Below are positions 26,189 through 33,755 of a stretch of 64,000 bases of DNA, piece after piece. Under the pieces are notes generated by a model, which was not told where the DNA came from, made no database searches, and worked only from the letters and a program-made list of their open reading frames with translations. Origin of the DNA: JBBDRW01 sp040905265 (GTDB lineage: Bacteria > Bacteroidota > Rhodothermia > Balneolales > Balneolaceae); NCBI GenBank assembly GCA_040905265.1, contig JBBDRW010000147.1, forward strand, positions 1-64,000, written 5' to 3'. Both the position numbers and the translations under genes were made by a program. Position 1 is the stretch's first letter; each line of letters begins with the position of its first letter.

Positions 26189-27244
26189 TCACGCCTGTTT
26201 GACAGTCGCTCCTCCGCAACTGCTTCCTGCACCGGCTGTACAGCCATAACAGTGCTGGTTGACGAGAATCTCCCGCTCATTGAGTTTTTTCTCATCCCAG
26301 TCGCGGATATGATCCGGTGCGCTCTCCCCGGTTTTCATCTGGAGCATCTGGTTGAAATCGCAGTCGTACAGCGAGCCGTCCCACCCGATTGAAATGGTGT
26401 TTCTGCACATGACTCCACTGGCAGCGGAGGGATTAAAAGAAGTAACCAATTTCTCCATATACTCCTCCAGGTTGCCGCTTTCAAGCAGAAAATGGAGGAA
26501 CCGGCTGATCGGAAGGTTGGTAATGGTAAAGAGCTGATTGAACTCGATGTCATGGTCCCGCTTCAGAGCTTTTTTAAAATCTTTTTCGAGCGATTCCTGG
26601 GAGGAGGGCAGAAAAGCCCCCACCGGGTTGTAGACCAGATTTAACTCCAGCCCGCTCTCCTCTTTACCATAACCTAGGCCATTTAATAGTTTCAGAACCT
26701 TGATCGACTTGTCGTAGGTACCCTCGCCCCGCTGGCTATCCGTTCTCCTTTTGTTGTAAAAAGGGAGTGAACAGGTGATTTCAACCTTTCGCTCTGCAAG
26801 AAACTCCGGCAGATCCCGGAACTTTGGTGTATCCAGGATGGTCAGGTTGGAACGGACGATAATTTTTCTGCCCAGTTGATGGGCCTCCTCCACAAACCAA
26901 CGAAAGTGAGGGTTCATTTCGGGAGCGCCGCCGGTCAGGTCTACGGTTTCAATACTGCTTCCCCGCAAGGCATCCAGGCACTGCTCCAGAGTCCCTCTGG
27001 TCATGATCTCCTTTCGGTCCGGCCCTGCATCCACGTGGCAGTGCTTGCAGGTCATATTGCACATGTACCCCAGGTTGATCTGAAAGATTTCGATGCCCGT
27101 CGGTTTCAGCGGGAAAAGTCCGATTCCGTTGAGCTTCTCGTCAAACTTTGTCAGGGACCGGATTCTGTCGGTATGGTTGTTAATCAGATCAAGTTGAAAG
27201 GAGGGTTCGGCAAGCTTGCTGGATTGTGCAAAAAGTGATTTCAT
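26189..27244 (-). CDS. arsS: Arsenosugar biosynthesis radical SAM enzyme ArsS
   Basis: A 351-residue radical SAM protein. The [4Fe-4S]-SAM cluster ligands are Cys62, Cys66 and Cys69 (YMCNMTCKHCH). A C-terminal DUF3641-type domain has more cysteines (NQHCYGCTAGAGSSCGG, SGVMCRNT, YDCDFNQ) for auxiliary clusters or substrate. ArsS transfers a deoxyadenosyl group to dimethylarsenite, a step toward arsenosugars. It faces the other genes of the locus; the promoter lies in the 176-bp gap before 27421. The methyltransferase ArsM that makes its substrate is not in the window. Confidence 0.92.
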   Translation of the reverse strand: MKSLFAQSSKLAEPSFQLDLINNHTDRIRSLTKFDEKLNGIGLFPLKPTGIEIFQINLGYMCNMTCKHCHVDAGPDRKEIMTRGTLEQCLDALRGSSIETVDLTGGAPEMNPHFRWFVEEAHQLGRKIIVRSNLTILDTPKFRDLPEFLAERKVEITCSLPFYNKRRTDSQRGEGTYDKSIKVLKLLNGLGYGKEESGLELNLVYNPVGAFLPSSQESLEKDFKKALKRDHDIEFNQLFTITNLPISRFLHFLLESGNLEEYMEKLVTSFNPSAASGVMCRNTISIGWDGSLYDCDFNQMLQMKTGESAPDHIRDWDEKKLNEREILVNQHCYGCTAGAGSSCGGATVKQA

Positions 27245-27420
27245 GGATCGGTGTGAATTCAGAATGATTCAGGATTCAAAGATGGGGAATGTCTCCCGGC
27301 TCTCTGTGTTCAATCCACTGTGGCGGATCATCGTTCCTGACGAACGATTTTTTACTTGAATTCTTTCATCAAAGAGAAGACATCAACAGCACTCTATCGG
27401 AAACCAACGGATATAGACCC

Positions 27421-28785
27421 ATGTTACAATCGATCAACCCCGCAACAGAAGAAGTTATAGAAGAGTACACAGAGCACTCGGAGAGAGAGATCGGTACCAT
27501 CTTGAAGGGCGTGGAGAATGCGTATGATTCGTGGAATCGGACTCCTTTTTCTGAACGCTCCGATCGAATGAAACGCACAGCAGAGGTATTACGAAGCAGA
27601 AGTACCGAATTGGCAAATCTCATGGCCGCCGAGATGGGAAAACCGATAACCGGCGGCAAGGGGGAGGTTGAGAAATGTGCGTGGGTTTGCGACTATTATG
27701 CAGAGAACGCTGAAACGTTTCTTTCAGATGAATATGTTGAAACAGATGCTTCCAAAAGTTATGTGACCTTTCAACCATTAGGCGTCGTTCTTGCGGTCAT
27801 GCCCTGGAATTTTCCGCTTTGGCAGGTCTTTCGCTTCGCTGCCCCTGCCTTGATGGCGGGAAATGGTGCCGTTTTAAAGCATGCTTCCAATGTGACCGGG
27901 TGTGCCCTTGAGATTGAGAAGATTTTCAGACAGGCGGGGTTTCCGGAGGATCTTTTTCGAACTCTGAAGGTGGGGAGCAGACAGGTGGGCACCATCATTG
28001 AAAACCCGATCGTAAAAGCGGTAACCCTGACGGGAAGCGTACCTGCCGGCAAGGCTGTTGCAAAAAAAGCTGGTTCTCTGTTGAAAAAAACAGTTTTGGA
28101 ACTGGGGGGAAGCGATCCCTATCTCATACTGGAGGATGCGGACCTGGAACTGGCGGTTCCCACCTGTGTGAACAGCCGCCTGATCAATAGCGGCCAGAGT
28201 TGTATCGCCGCCAAGCGATTCATCGTAGCAGAATCTGTTCTGGATGAGTTCGAGCAGATGTTTACCAAAGAGATGGAGAAGAAAACAATGGGAGATCCGA
28301 TGGATGAGGCGTACGATATCGGGCCTCAGGCCCGTACCGATCTTCGGGATGAGCTGCACAGCCAGGTAGAGGAGAGTATTCGACAAGGGGCAAAATGTCT
28401 GACAGGCGGTGTTATTCCGGAAGAGAAAGGGGCCTGGTACCGGCCGACTGTTTTGGCCGGTGTGCAGCCCGGCATGCCCGCCTGGGAAGAGGAGATGTTC
28501 GGCCCTGTCGCAGCCATTATCTCCGCAGACAATGAGCGGGATGCTATCCGGATTGCCAATGGGAGCCGATTCGGCCTTGGTGCGGCAGTCTTCACCTCCA
28601 ATGTTGAGAGGGGTGAACGGATCGCGGCAACCGAACTTGAGGCGGGTTGTTGCTTCGTCAATGAATTCGTAAAATCAGACCCGCGTCTCCCCTTTGGAGG
28701 AATCAAAGAGAGCGGGTACGGCCGGGAGCTCTCTCATTTCGGGATCAAAGAGTTTGTGAATATCAAGACGGTCTATGTAAAATAG
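27421..28785 (+). CDS. Succinate-semialdehyde-type aldehyde dehydrogenase
   Basis: A 454-residue NAD(P)-dependent aldehyde dehydrogenase of the short GabD/Sad group. Visible are the cofactor motif VMPWNFPLWQVFRF, the glycine motif TGSVPAGKAV, the general base Glu in LELGGSDPYL, the catalytic Cys in GQSCIAAKRF and the late motif EMFGPVA. The frame is open from 27289, but the ALDH fold begins at ATG 27421 (SINPATEEVI), so this start is used. The nearest relatives oxidise succinate semialdehyde. Its position between arsS and the peroxidase-like gene suggests it may belong to the locus, but this is not proven. Confidence 0.9.
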   Translation: MLQSINPATEEVIEEYTEHSEREIGTILKGVENAYDSWNRTPFSERSDRMKRTAEVLRSRSTELANLMAAEMGKPITGGKGEVEKCAWVCDYYAENAETFLSDEYVETDASKSYVTFQPLGVVLAVMPWNFPLWQVFRFAAPALMAGNGAVLKHASNVTGCALEIEKIFRQAGFPEDLFRTLKVGSRQVGTIIENPIVKAVTLTGSVPAGKAVAKKAGSLLKKTVLELGGSDPYLILEDADLELAVPTCVNSRLINSGQSCIAAKRFIVAESVLDEFEQMFTKEMEKKTMGDPMDEAYDIGPQARTDLRDELHSQVEESIRQGAKCLTGGVIPEEKGAWYRPTVLAGVQPGMPAWEEEMFGPVAAIISADNERDAIRIANGSRFGLGAAVFTSNVERGERIAATELEAGCCFVNEFVKSDPRLPFGGIKESGYGRELSHFGIKEFVNIKTVYVK

Positions 28786-28901
28786 GAAGGGTGCTATCGA
28801 TCCGGTGCCTGTCAACCGAAATTTACTAATCGTTACAACATTCAAAGAATGAGCTCGGTTATTATATAAAATTCTATAATCCAAACAATGCAATCACTCC
28901 A

Positions 28902-29237
28902 ATGAGTAAAACCTATTACAATCCGGAAGACCTGAAAAAATTTGAAGAGGTCGGAGAGTTTCAGCCTGAGCTGGCGAAAAAATTCTTTGACTACTACGGA
29001 TCTGTCTTTGAAGAGGGTGCCCTGACTGCCAGAGAGAAAGCACTGATCGCTCTGGCCGTCTCTCATACGGTACAGTGTCCCTACTGTATTGACGCCTACT
29101 CCAGCGGATGCCTGGAAAAAGGGGCGACGGAGGAGCAAATGATGGAAGCGGTCCACGTTGCGGCCGCAATCCGGGGCGGCTCATCCCTTGTGCATGGTGT
29201 TCAGATGATGAACCGGGTGAAAGATCTGACCATGTAG
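28902..29237 (+). CDS. Arsenosugar biosynthesis-associated peroxidase-like protein
   Basis: A 111-residue AhpD/carboxymuconolactone-decarboxylase-fold protein. The redox pair is Cys59-Pro-Tyr-Cys62 (VQCPYCIDAYSSGC), followed by VHVAAAIRGGSSLVHG. A distinct subfamily of this fold is regularly encoded beside arsS, as here. Its role is not established; a reductase or peroxidase function in arsenical handling is inferred. The stop codon (29235-29237) lies inside the first bases of hairpin element B. Confidence 0.85.
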   Translation: MSKTYYNPEDLKKFEEVGEFQPELAKKFFDYYGSVFEEGALTAREKALIALAVSHTVQCPYCIDAYSSGCLEKGATEEQMMEAVHVAAAIRGGSSLVHGVQMMNRVKDLTM

Positions 29238-29377
29238 TAGGCTTTGAAAAACCGTCTTTTTGCTCAATATCTTCGTTATCGGGATTTTAAAATCCTCACA
29301 TATGCTCAATATGCTGCGGTTTTAAAATCCCTCTGGCCTCGATCTTGACCAAAAATCCTGGTTTTTCAAAGCCTACT
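29236..29377 (+). repeat. 142-bp hairpin element B
   Basis: Inverted ends AGTAGGCTTTGAAAAACC (29236-29253) and GGTTTTTCAAAGCCTACT (29360-29377) pair perfectly over 18 bp. The inner stem GGGATTTTAAAA (29281-29292) pairs with TTTTAAAATCCC (29320-29331). All differences from element A fall in paired arms. It starts at the stop codon of the peroxidase-like gene and separates it from the glycosyltransferases. Confidence 0.85.
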
Positions 29378-29408
29378 AGTAGTGACCTGTACCCATAGTT
29401 TAAAATCC

Positions 29409-30017
29409 ATGAGCCAGAGATCAAGCCGATTACTGATCATATTCATCCGGAACCCGGTGCATGGCAAAGTGAAGACCCGTCTTGCGAAGTCGATTGGAGA
29501 CGATAAGGCACTCCGGGTCTACCGGGAGTTGCTTGAGCATACCCGTGAAGTTGCGGCGGTGACAGATTCGGACCGGCAGGTCTGGTATTCGGAAGATACG
29601 GATGAACAGGATGAGTGGAACCAGCCTCTTTTCAGCCGGCACCGGCAGAGGGGGGAATCTCTGGGAGAGAGAATGGAGGAAGCGTTTGCTCTCGGTTTTG
29701 AATCCGGTTACAATGAGATCGTGATCATCGGAAGCGACTGCCCTGCACTGAAGACCGGCCACCTGGAAGAGGCATTCCGGGAACTTCGTCGGTTCGATCT
29801 GGTTCTCGGCCCGTCTGTAGATGGAGGTTACTATCTTCTTGGAATGAACAGGTTCTATAAGGAGCTTTTCCGGGATATGCCCTGGAGCGGGCCAGAGCTC
29901 TGCGGGAGAACCCTGGACGTGGCGCAAGAACTGCGCTTGCAGGTCTATAAACTGGAGACCCTTAACGATATCGATACGGCCGAAGATCTGGCAGCCTGGC
30001 AGAAAAGAATGAGATGA
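29409..30017 (+). CDS. TIGR04282-type glycosyltransferase (DUF2064) of arsenosugar locus
   Basis: A 202-residue GT-A-like protein. Motifs: IIFIRNPVHGKVKTRLAKSIG at the nucleotide-binding start, VIIGSDCPAL with the metal-binding DC pair region, and GPSVDGGYYLLG. ATG 29409 (MSQRSSRLL) is preferred over a GTG 27 nt upstream. Proteins of this family occur beside ArsS and the TIGR04283 enzyme, and the pair probably builds the sugar side chain of arsenosugars. The end overlaps the next gene by 4 nt (ATGA), so the two are co-translated. Confidence 0.88.
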   Translation: MSQRSSRLLIIFIRNPVHGKVKTRLAKSIGDDKALRVYRELLEHTREVAAVTDSDRQVWYSEDTDEQDEWNQPLFSRHRQRGESLGERMEEAFALGFESGYNEIVIIGSDCPALKTGHLEEAFRELRRFDLVLGPSVDGGYYLLGMNRFYKELFRDMPWSGPELCGRTLDVAQELRLQVYKLETLNDIDTAEDLAAWQKRMR

Positions 30018-30697
30018 TCTCGATTATCATACCGGTATTGAATGAAGAGGAGAGGATCGGCCGCCTGATCCGGGAGCTGGAGTCCTCCGGGACCGGACTG
30101 ATCGGTGAAATCATCGTTGTAGACGGCGGGAGCGGGGATGGTACCGTGGATGCCGCCGCACAAGCGGGTGCCAGGGTGATTCTGTCAGCCCGGCGCGGTC
30201 GCGGTTCTCAAATGAATGCCGGAGCAGAGGCGGCCCGTTCTGAGACTCTCTACTTTCTCCATGCCGATACTTCGCCTCCAGCCAGTTTCGACCGGAAAAT
30301 CATTGAATCAGTAGAAGGCGGGTTGCAGGCAGGCTGTTTTCGCCTTCGATTTGACGATCCACACCCACTGCTTCGTTTTTACAGCTGGTTTACCCGGTTC
30401 GATGTTGATCTGTTCCGGTTTGGCGACCAGAGCCTTTTCATAAATCGTGCCCTGTTTCTGAGACTCGGCGGGTTTGACGAGAGGTTAACGTTGATGGAAG
30501 ATCAGGAGATGGTGAAGAGAGTCAAGAGGTTGGAGCGATTTGCCATTCTGGAGGATGAGGTGGTCACATCGGCCCGCAAATACAGGGAGAATGGAGTACT
30601 CCGGCTGCAGGCGGTCTTCACGCTGCTTCTGGTGTTCTACTATGCAGGTGTGCCACAGTGGCGGCTGGTGGAGTACTACCGGCGCTGGATTCGGTAG
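30014..30697 (+). CDS. TIGR04283-type family 2 glycosyltransferase of arsenosugar locus
   Basis: A 227-residue GT2-fold enzyme. It has IIPVLNEEERIGRLI at the start, EIIVVDGGSGDGT, RGRGSQMNAGA, the metal DxD-like site FLHADT, and GDQSLFINR with GGFDERLTLMEDQEM, which matches the acceptor-side conserved block. A hydrophobic helix near the C-terminus (FTLLLVFYYAGV) may bind the membrane. It is co-translated with the TIGR04282 enzyme and is the last gene of the arsenosugar-type locus. The exact sugar donor is not known. Confidence 0.88.
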   Translation: MISIIIPVLNEEERIGRLIRELESSGTGLIGEIIVVDGGSGDGTVDAAAQAGARVILSARRGRGSQMNAGAEAARSETLYFLHADTSPPASFDRKIIESVEGGLQAGCFRLRFDDPHPLLRFYSWFTRFDVDLFRFGDQSLFINRALFLRLGGFDERLTLMEDQEMVKRVKRLERFAILEDEVVTSARKYRENGVLRLQAVFTLLLVFYYAGVPQWRLVEYYRRWIR

Positions 30698-30913
30698 ACG
30701 GATGCAAAGACCCTCGGTTCATTCAAACGTTGCAACGGCTTTGCCACTCTGGCCGTCCCACACAGGGGCTCTGATAAATGGAGTATGGTGTTGCATAGTT
30801 ACGAATTTTGATCAGACAGATTCCCAATCCCCATCTCATTCTGTATATTAGGTTCCTGTTAACGGATCTGCATTCTTTGGCAACCACTCCATTCACATAA
30901 CAAAACCCGATCT

Positions 30914-31609
30914 ATGAAAACGTTTACAACACTACTGCTGGTTCCACTCCTGTTTTTCGCCTGCCAGTCTGAACCGGAACCTGTCCATCTCTTTAACGGT
31001 GAAGATCTGAGTGGCTGGCATATGGATGTCCCGGCTATGGACCAGGCGCCCGATACGACACAACCTTTTTTGGTCCGGGACAGGATGCTTGTGTCTCTCG
31101 GGAATCCGAGAGGACACCTGATTACCGATGAGGTTTATGAGAATTACCGGCTTGAAATTGAGTACAGGTTTCCGGGAGAGCCGGGGAATGGAGGGGTATT
31201 GATTCATGCTTCGGAGCCCAGGGCTCTCTACGATATGTTTCCACAATCGATAGAGGTACAGATGATGCATCAGAATGCGGGGGATTTTTGGGTGATCGTG
31301 GAAGATATCACGGTACCTGATATGGTAGAGCGTCGGGGCCCGGAAGAGAGCTGGGGTATTCGTGAAGGGGAGAGCCGTCAGATACGAAAACTTGTGGAGG
31401 GGTCGGAGAACTCGTTGGGAGAGTGGAACGAGATGATCATTGAGGTATTGGGGAACTCCATCAAAGTCTGGGTAAACGGCGAACTATTGAATCACGGAAC
31501 GGACGCTACCGCCGACCGGGGCCAGATTGCGATTCAGGCGGAGGGTGCCGAGATGGAGTTCCGGAGAATTGATCTCTATCCTATTTCAGATTGGGAGAAC
31601 GGTATGTAG
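30914..31609 (+). CDS. DUF1080 (3-keto-glycoside hydrolase-like) lipoprotein
   Basis: A 231-residue lipoprotein (lipobox LLFFACQSE, Cys17). The DUF1080 jelly-roll fold is recognised by HLFNGEDLSGWH, YENYRLEIEYRFPGEPGNGGVLIHA and IEVQMMHQNAGDFWV, ending with IAIQAEGAEMEFRRIDLYPI. Some DUF1080 proteins hydrolyse 3-keto-disaccharides made by Gfo/Idh-type dehydrogenases. Two such dehydrogenases are in the same locus (40841 and 42523). Its promoter region contains a partial LacI-type site (CAAACGTT, 30724-30731). The substrate is not shown. Confidence 0.85.
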   Translation: MKTFTTLLLVPLLFFACQSEPEPVHLFNGEDLSGWHMDVPAMDQAPDTTQPFLVRDRMLVSLGNPRGHLITDEVYENYRLEIEYRFPGEPGNGGVLIHASEPRALYDMFPQSIEVQMMHQNAGDFWVIVEDITVPDMVERRGPEESWGIREGESRQIRKLVEGSENSLGEWNEMIIEVLGNSIKVWVNGELLNHGTDATADRGQIAIQAEGAEMEFRRIDLYPISDWENGM

Positions 31610-31705
31610 AAGAAATCCATATTGCGTCCGGCGGTTTGCTCGGAACGTTTATATATGGTATTTCTTTCGTCGACTGGCAAATGCTGGAACAGACTGGGAT
31701 TCAAC

Positions 31706-31978
31706 TCAGCAAATCTTTCCGGAAGCGGGGTCGATATAGCACCCGTCTCCGGTAACAGAGCGCTGAAGCTGTAATTCACTTTCCAGTTCCTGAAGATAGT
31801 GCCGGATCTCCGACTCTTCCGATACCAGTTGATCGTTCTCCCGGATAAATGGCAATGGGAGTTCCGATTCAGACCGTTCATCATACTCGAAGGTTTTATA
31901 GGCAAGAACCATATCCTTCAATTTTTTCTCAATCTCTTCAGAGAGCTCATCCTGTTTCAGACGGTGGAATTCAATCAT
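31706..31978 (-). CDS. Small hypothetical protein coupled to the LacI regulator
   Basis: A 90-residue soluble acidic protein. It starts FHRLKQDELSEEIEKKLKDMV, a predicted amphipathic helix. The middle is EYDERSESELPLPFIREND, and the end is GDGCYIDPASGKIC, with two cysteines. The start overlaps the stop of the LacI gene by 4 nt (ATGA), which supports real translation. I do not recognise the family. The conserved-looking tail and regulatory linkage make it worth notice. Confidence 0.62.
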   Translation of the reverse strand: MIEFHRLKQDELSEEIEKKLKDMVLAYKTFEYDERSESELPLPFIRENDQLVSEESEIRHYLQELESELQLQRSVTGDGCYIDPASGKIC

Positions 31979-33060
31979 GTGGTATGGGCCTCCGATATCT
32001 CTGCAGGTTGTGTTTCCTTTACCCGCATTGACGATTCACGGATAATAAGTTGTGGATTCAGAAGAGTTTTCCGGGGTGTAAAGTCCCCGCTTTTCGTATT
32101 GATCTGGTCTAGAAACAGTTGTGCGGCAAAGTTACCCATCCGTTTTGTATGCTGGTCAACCGATGTGAGTGCAGGTTTTATGACTGAGCTGGAGAAGTCA
32201 TTGCTGTAACCGACAAGGGCGATCTCTTCAGGAATCTGAATGTTCTGCTCATTAAAAATCTGAATGGCGCCCATTGCGGCAAAGTCACTGGCTGAGAAAA
32301 TTCCATCCGGGGGCTTACTGGTGCCCAAGAGATTCTTGCCGAGTTCTCGTCCATTTTTGAGAATCAGGTCTGTGTCCTGAATCAGGTCCGATTCTATAAT
32401 AAGATCTTCGTCCACATCAAGGCCATGTTTTTTTAAAGCGTCCAGATATCCTTTCAGCCGGTCCTGGTAAATGTTGATATGCTGCCGGCCTGCAAAGTGG
32501 GCGATGCGGCTGCAACCTTGTTCGATCAGGTGAGAGACCGCTTTGAACGCCCCCAGATAGTCGTCTGTAACCACTGCATTTACATCCAGTGAGTCGGATA
32601 CGCGGTCATAGAGCACAAGCGGCACTCCTCGTTGTTTAATCTTCTCAAAATGTGAGATATCCGTGGTCTCTTTGGCGATCGATGCAATGATTCCGTCTAC
32701 CTGGATCTGAAGCAGGGCATCGATATTCTCTTGCTCTTTCAGAAACTGATCGTCGGATTGACAGATGATCAGATTGTACCCTTCTTCGCGGATTACCTCT
32801 TCAATACCGCGGATTACGGAGGCAAAGAAGTGACGGTCGGAGGTAGGGACGACTACGCCGATGATATTGCTCTTCCCCTTTCGAAGGGCAGCGGCGATGT
32901 TGTTGGGTTGATAGTTGAGTTTTTCAACCATTTCCCAGACAGCTTCCTTGGTTGCGTCACTGATTCTGGGATGGTTCTGAATAGCTCGTGACACGGTAGA
33001 TGGTGTGACATTCAACTCCCTGGCGATGTCAGATATCGTCGTTCTTTTCTTTTTCATCAA
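31975..33060 (-). CDS. LacI-family transcriptional regulator
   Basis: A 361-residue repressor. The N-terminal helix-turn-helix is TTISDIARELNVTPSTVSRAI (residues 8-28), with the hinge helix in NNIAAALRKGKSNIIGV. The rest is the periplasmic-binding-protein-like effector domain (HLIEQGCSRIAHFAG, DGIFSASDFAAMGA, ALTSVDQH). It lies between the DUF1080 gene and susC and is read away from susC. LacI-type operators with 13 of 14 consensus bases are found upstream of susC (33634), dctP (50044) and uxaC (51587), so it is the likely regulator of the glucuronate locus. The effector is probably a glucuronate derivative (inferred). Confidence 0.93.
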   Translation of the reverse strand: MMKKKRTTISDIARELNVTPSTVSRAIQNHPRISDATKEAVWEMVEKLNYQPNNIAAALRKGKSNIIGVVVPTSDRHFFASVIRGIEEVIREEGYNLIICQSDDQFLKEQENIDALLQIQVDGIIASIAKETTDISHFEKIKQRGVPLVLYDRVSDSLDVNAVVTDDYLGAFKAVSHLIEQGCSRIAHFAGRQHINIYQDRLKGYLDALKKHGLDVDEDLIIESDLIQDTDLILKNGRELGKNLLGTSKPPDGIFSASDFAAMGAIQIFNEQNIQIPEEIALVGYSNDFSSSVIKPALTSVDQHTKRMGNFAAQLFLDQINTKSGDFTPRKTLLNPQLIIRESSMRVKETQPAEISEAHTT

Positions 33061-33633
33061 GTATTAGAAATAGTCTGATCGGGGTGGGGATAGGCGGCAG
33101 ATAGCTGTAGAGTCATGCATTGTTTTATGAACTCACTGAGTGTTTGATATCTGAACCGGTCTCTGTTTCAACATATAAATATATAAAAAAAAACCAATAA
33201 GCATAGGAAGACACAGGTTTGAAGCTTTCCGGGTATCTCTGAGTTTTCAGGTTATTTGAATTAACGATTGCACTGTGAATATCGGTTATTCAACAAATAA
33301 ATAAAGGCTTTAGTTGTGCCATCCCGGTGAAAAAGTACGTTTTTGTTAAAAATGTAAAGTATAATTTACGTGAAACGAAGAGGGGTGGATCATGTGTGCC
33401 TCAGGATGTCCCGGATTTGTAAAAAGGAAATTATTCTATGAATACTGTATGTAAGCTATATAATTCTGGAAAATAGTAAAGCACGGAAATCGGCTGCCTG
33501 GATGCCGGATTGGCAAGTAAGAGGCTATTTTATAAAAAATTCAGGCACAAAACCTATGTAAATGTAAATAATTGTAAATTTAAGCACGGGATTATTGTAA
33601 TTCTGTAAATAAATAGTTGTCTTCAAAATGTAG
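33061..33633. other. Long AT-rich regulatory region before susC
   Basis: With the operator that follows, nearly 700 bp separate lacI and susC. No gene was found. The left side should carry the lacI promoter. The right side has a cluster of TGTAAAT repeats (starts 33557, 33563, 33573, 33604). The sequence is much more AT-rich than the genes around it. Confidence 0.6.
33557..33610 (+). promoter_or_regulatory. Cluster of TGTAAAT repeats
   Basis: TGTAAAT begins at 33557, 33563, 33573 and 33604, with a TGTAAT at 33596. The first three are spaced by 6 and 10 bp, so they are close to one helical turn apart. This could be a binding array for an activator of susC, such as a CRP-like or response-regulator protein; this is inference. 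Confidence 0.4.
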
Positions 33634-33647
33634 TGCAAACGTTTACG
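33634..33647 (+). promoter_or_regulatory. LacI-type operator upstream of susC
   Basis: TGCAAACGTTTACG matches the LacI-family consensus TGNAANCGNTTNCA at all but one fixed position. The core AAACGTTT (33637-33644) is palindromic. It lies about 110 bp before the susC start. Confidence 0.6.
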
Positions 33648-33755
33648 CAATCTTGGATTTTTCAAGATTACAGGGTATTGGGGAGAATTTAACGCATTGC
33701 AATCTCTTATTGCGGTTCGTTATGAAACCCTGGTGTCAGAATTCACAATAACTTA

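Noticed and set aside
25321..26295. Open frame of 324 codons on the minus strand
   Set aside because: It is the shadow of the disulfide oxidoreductase gene and shows no family features.
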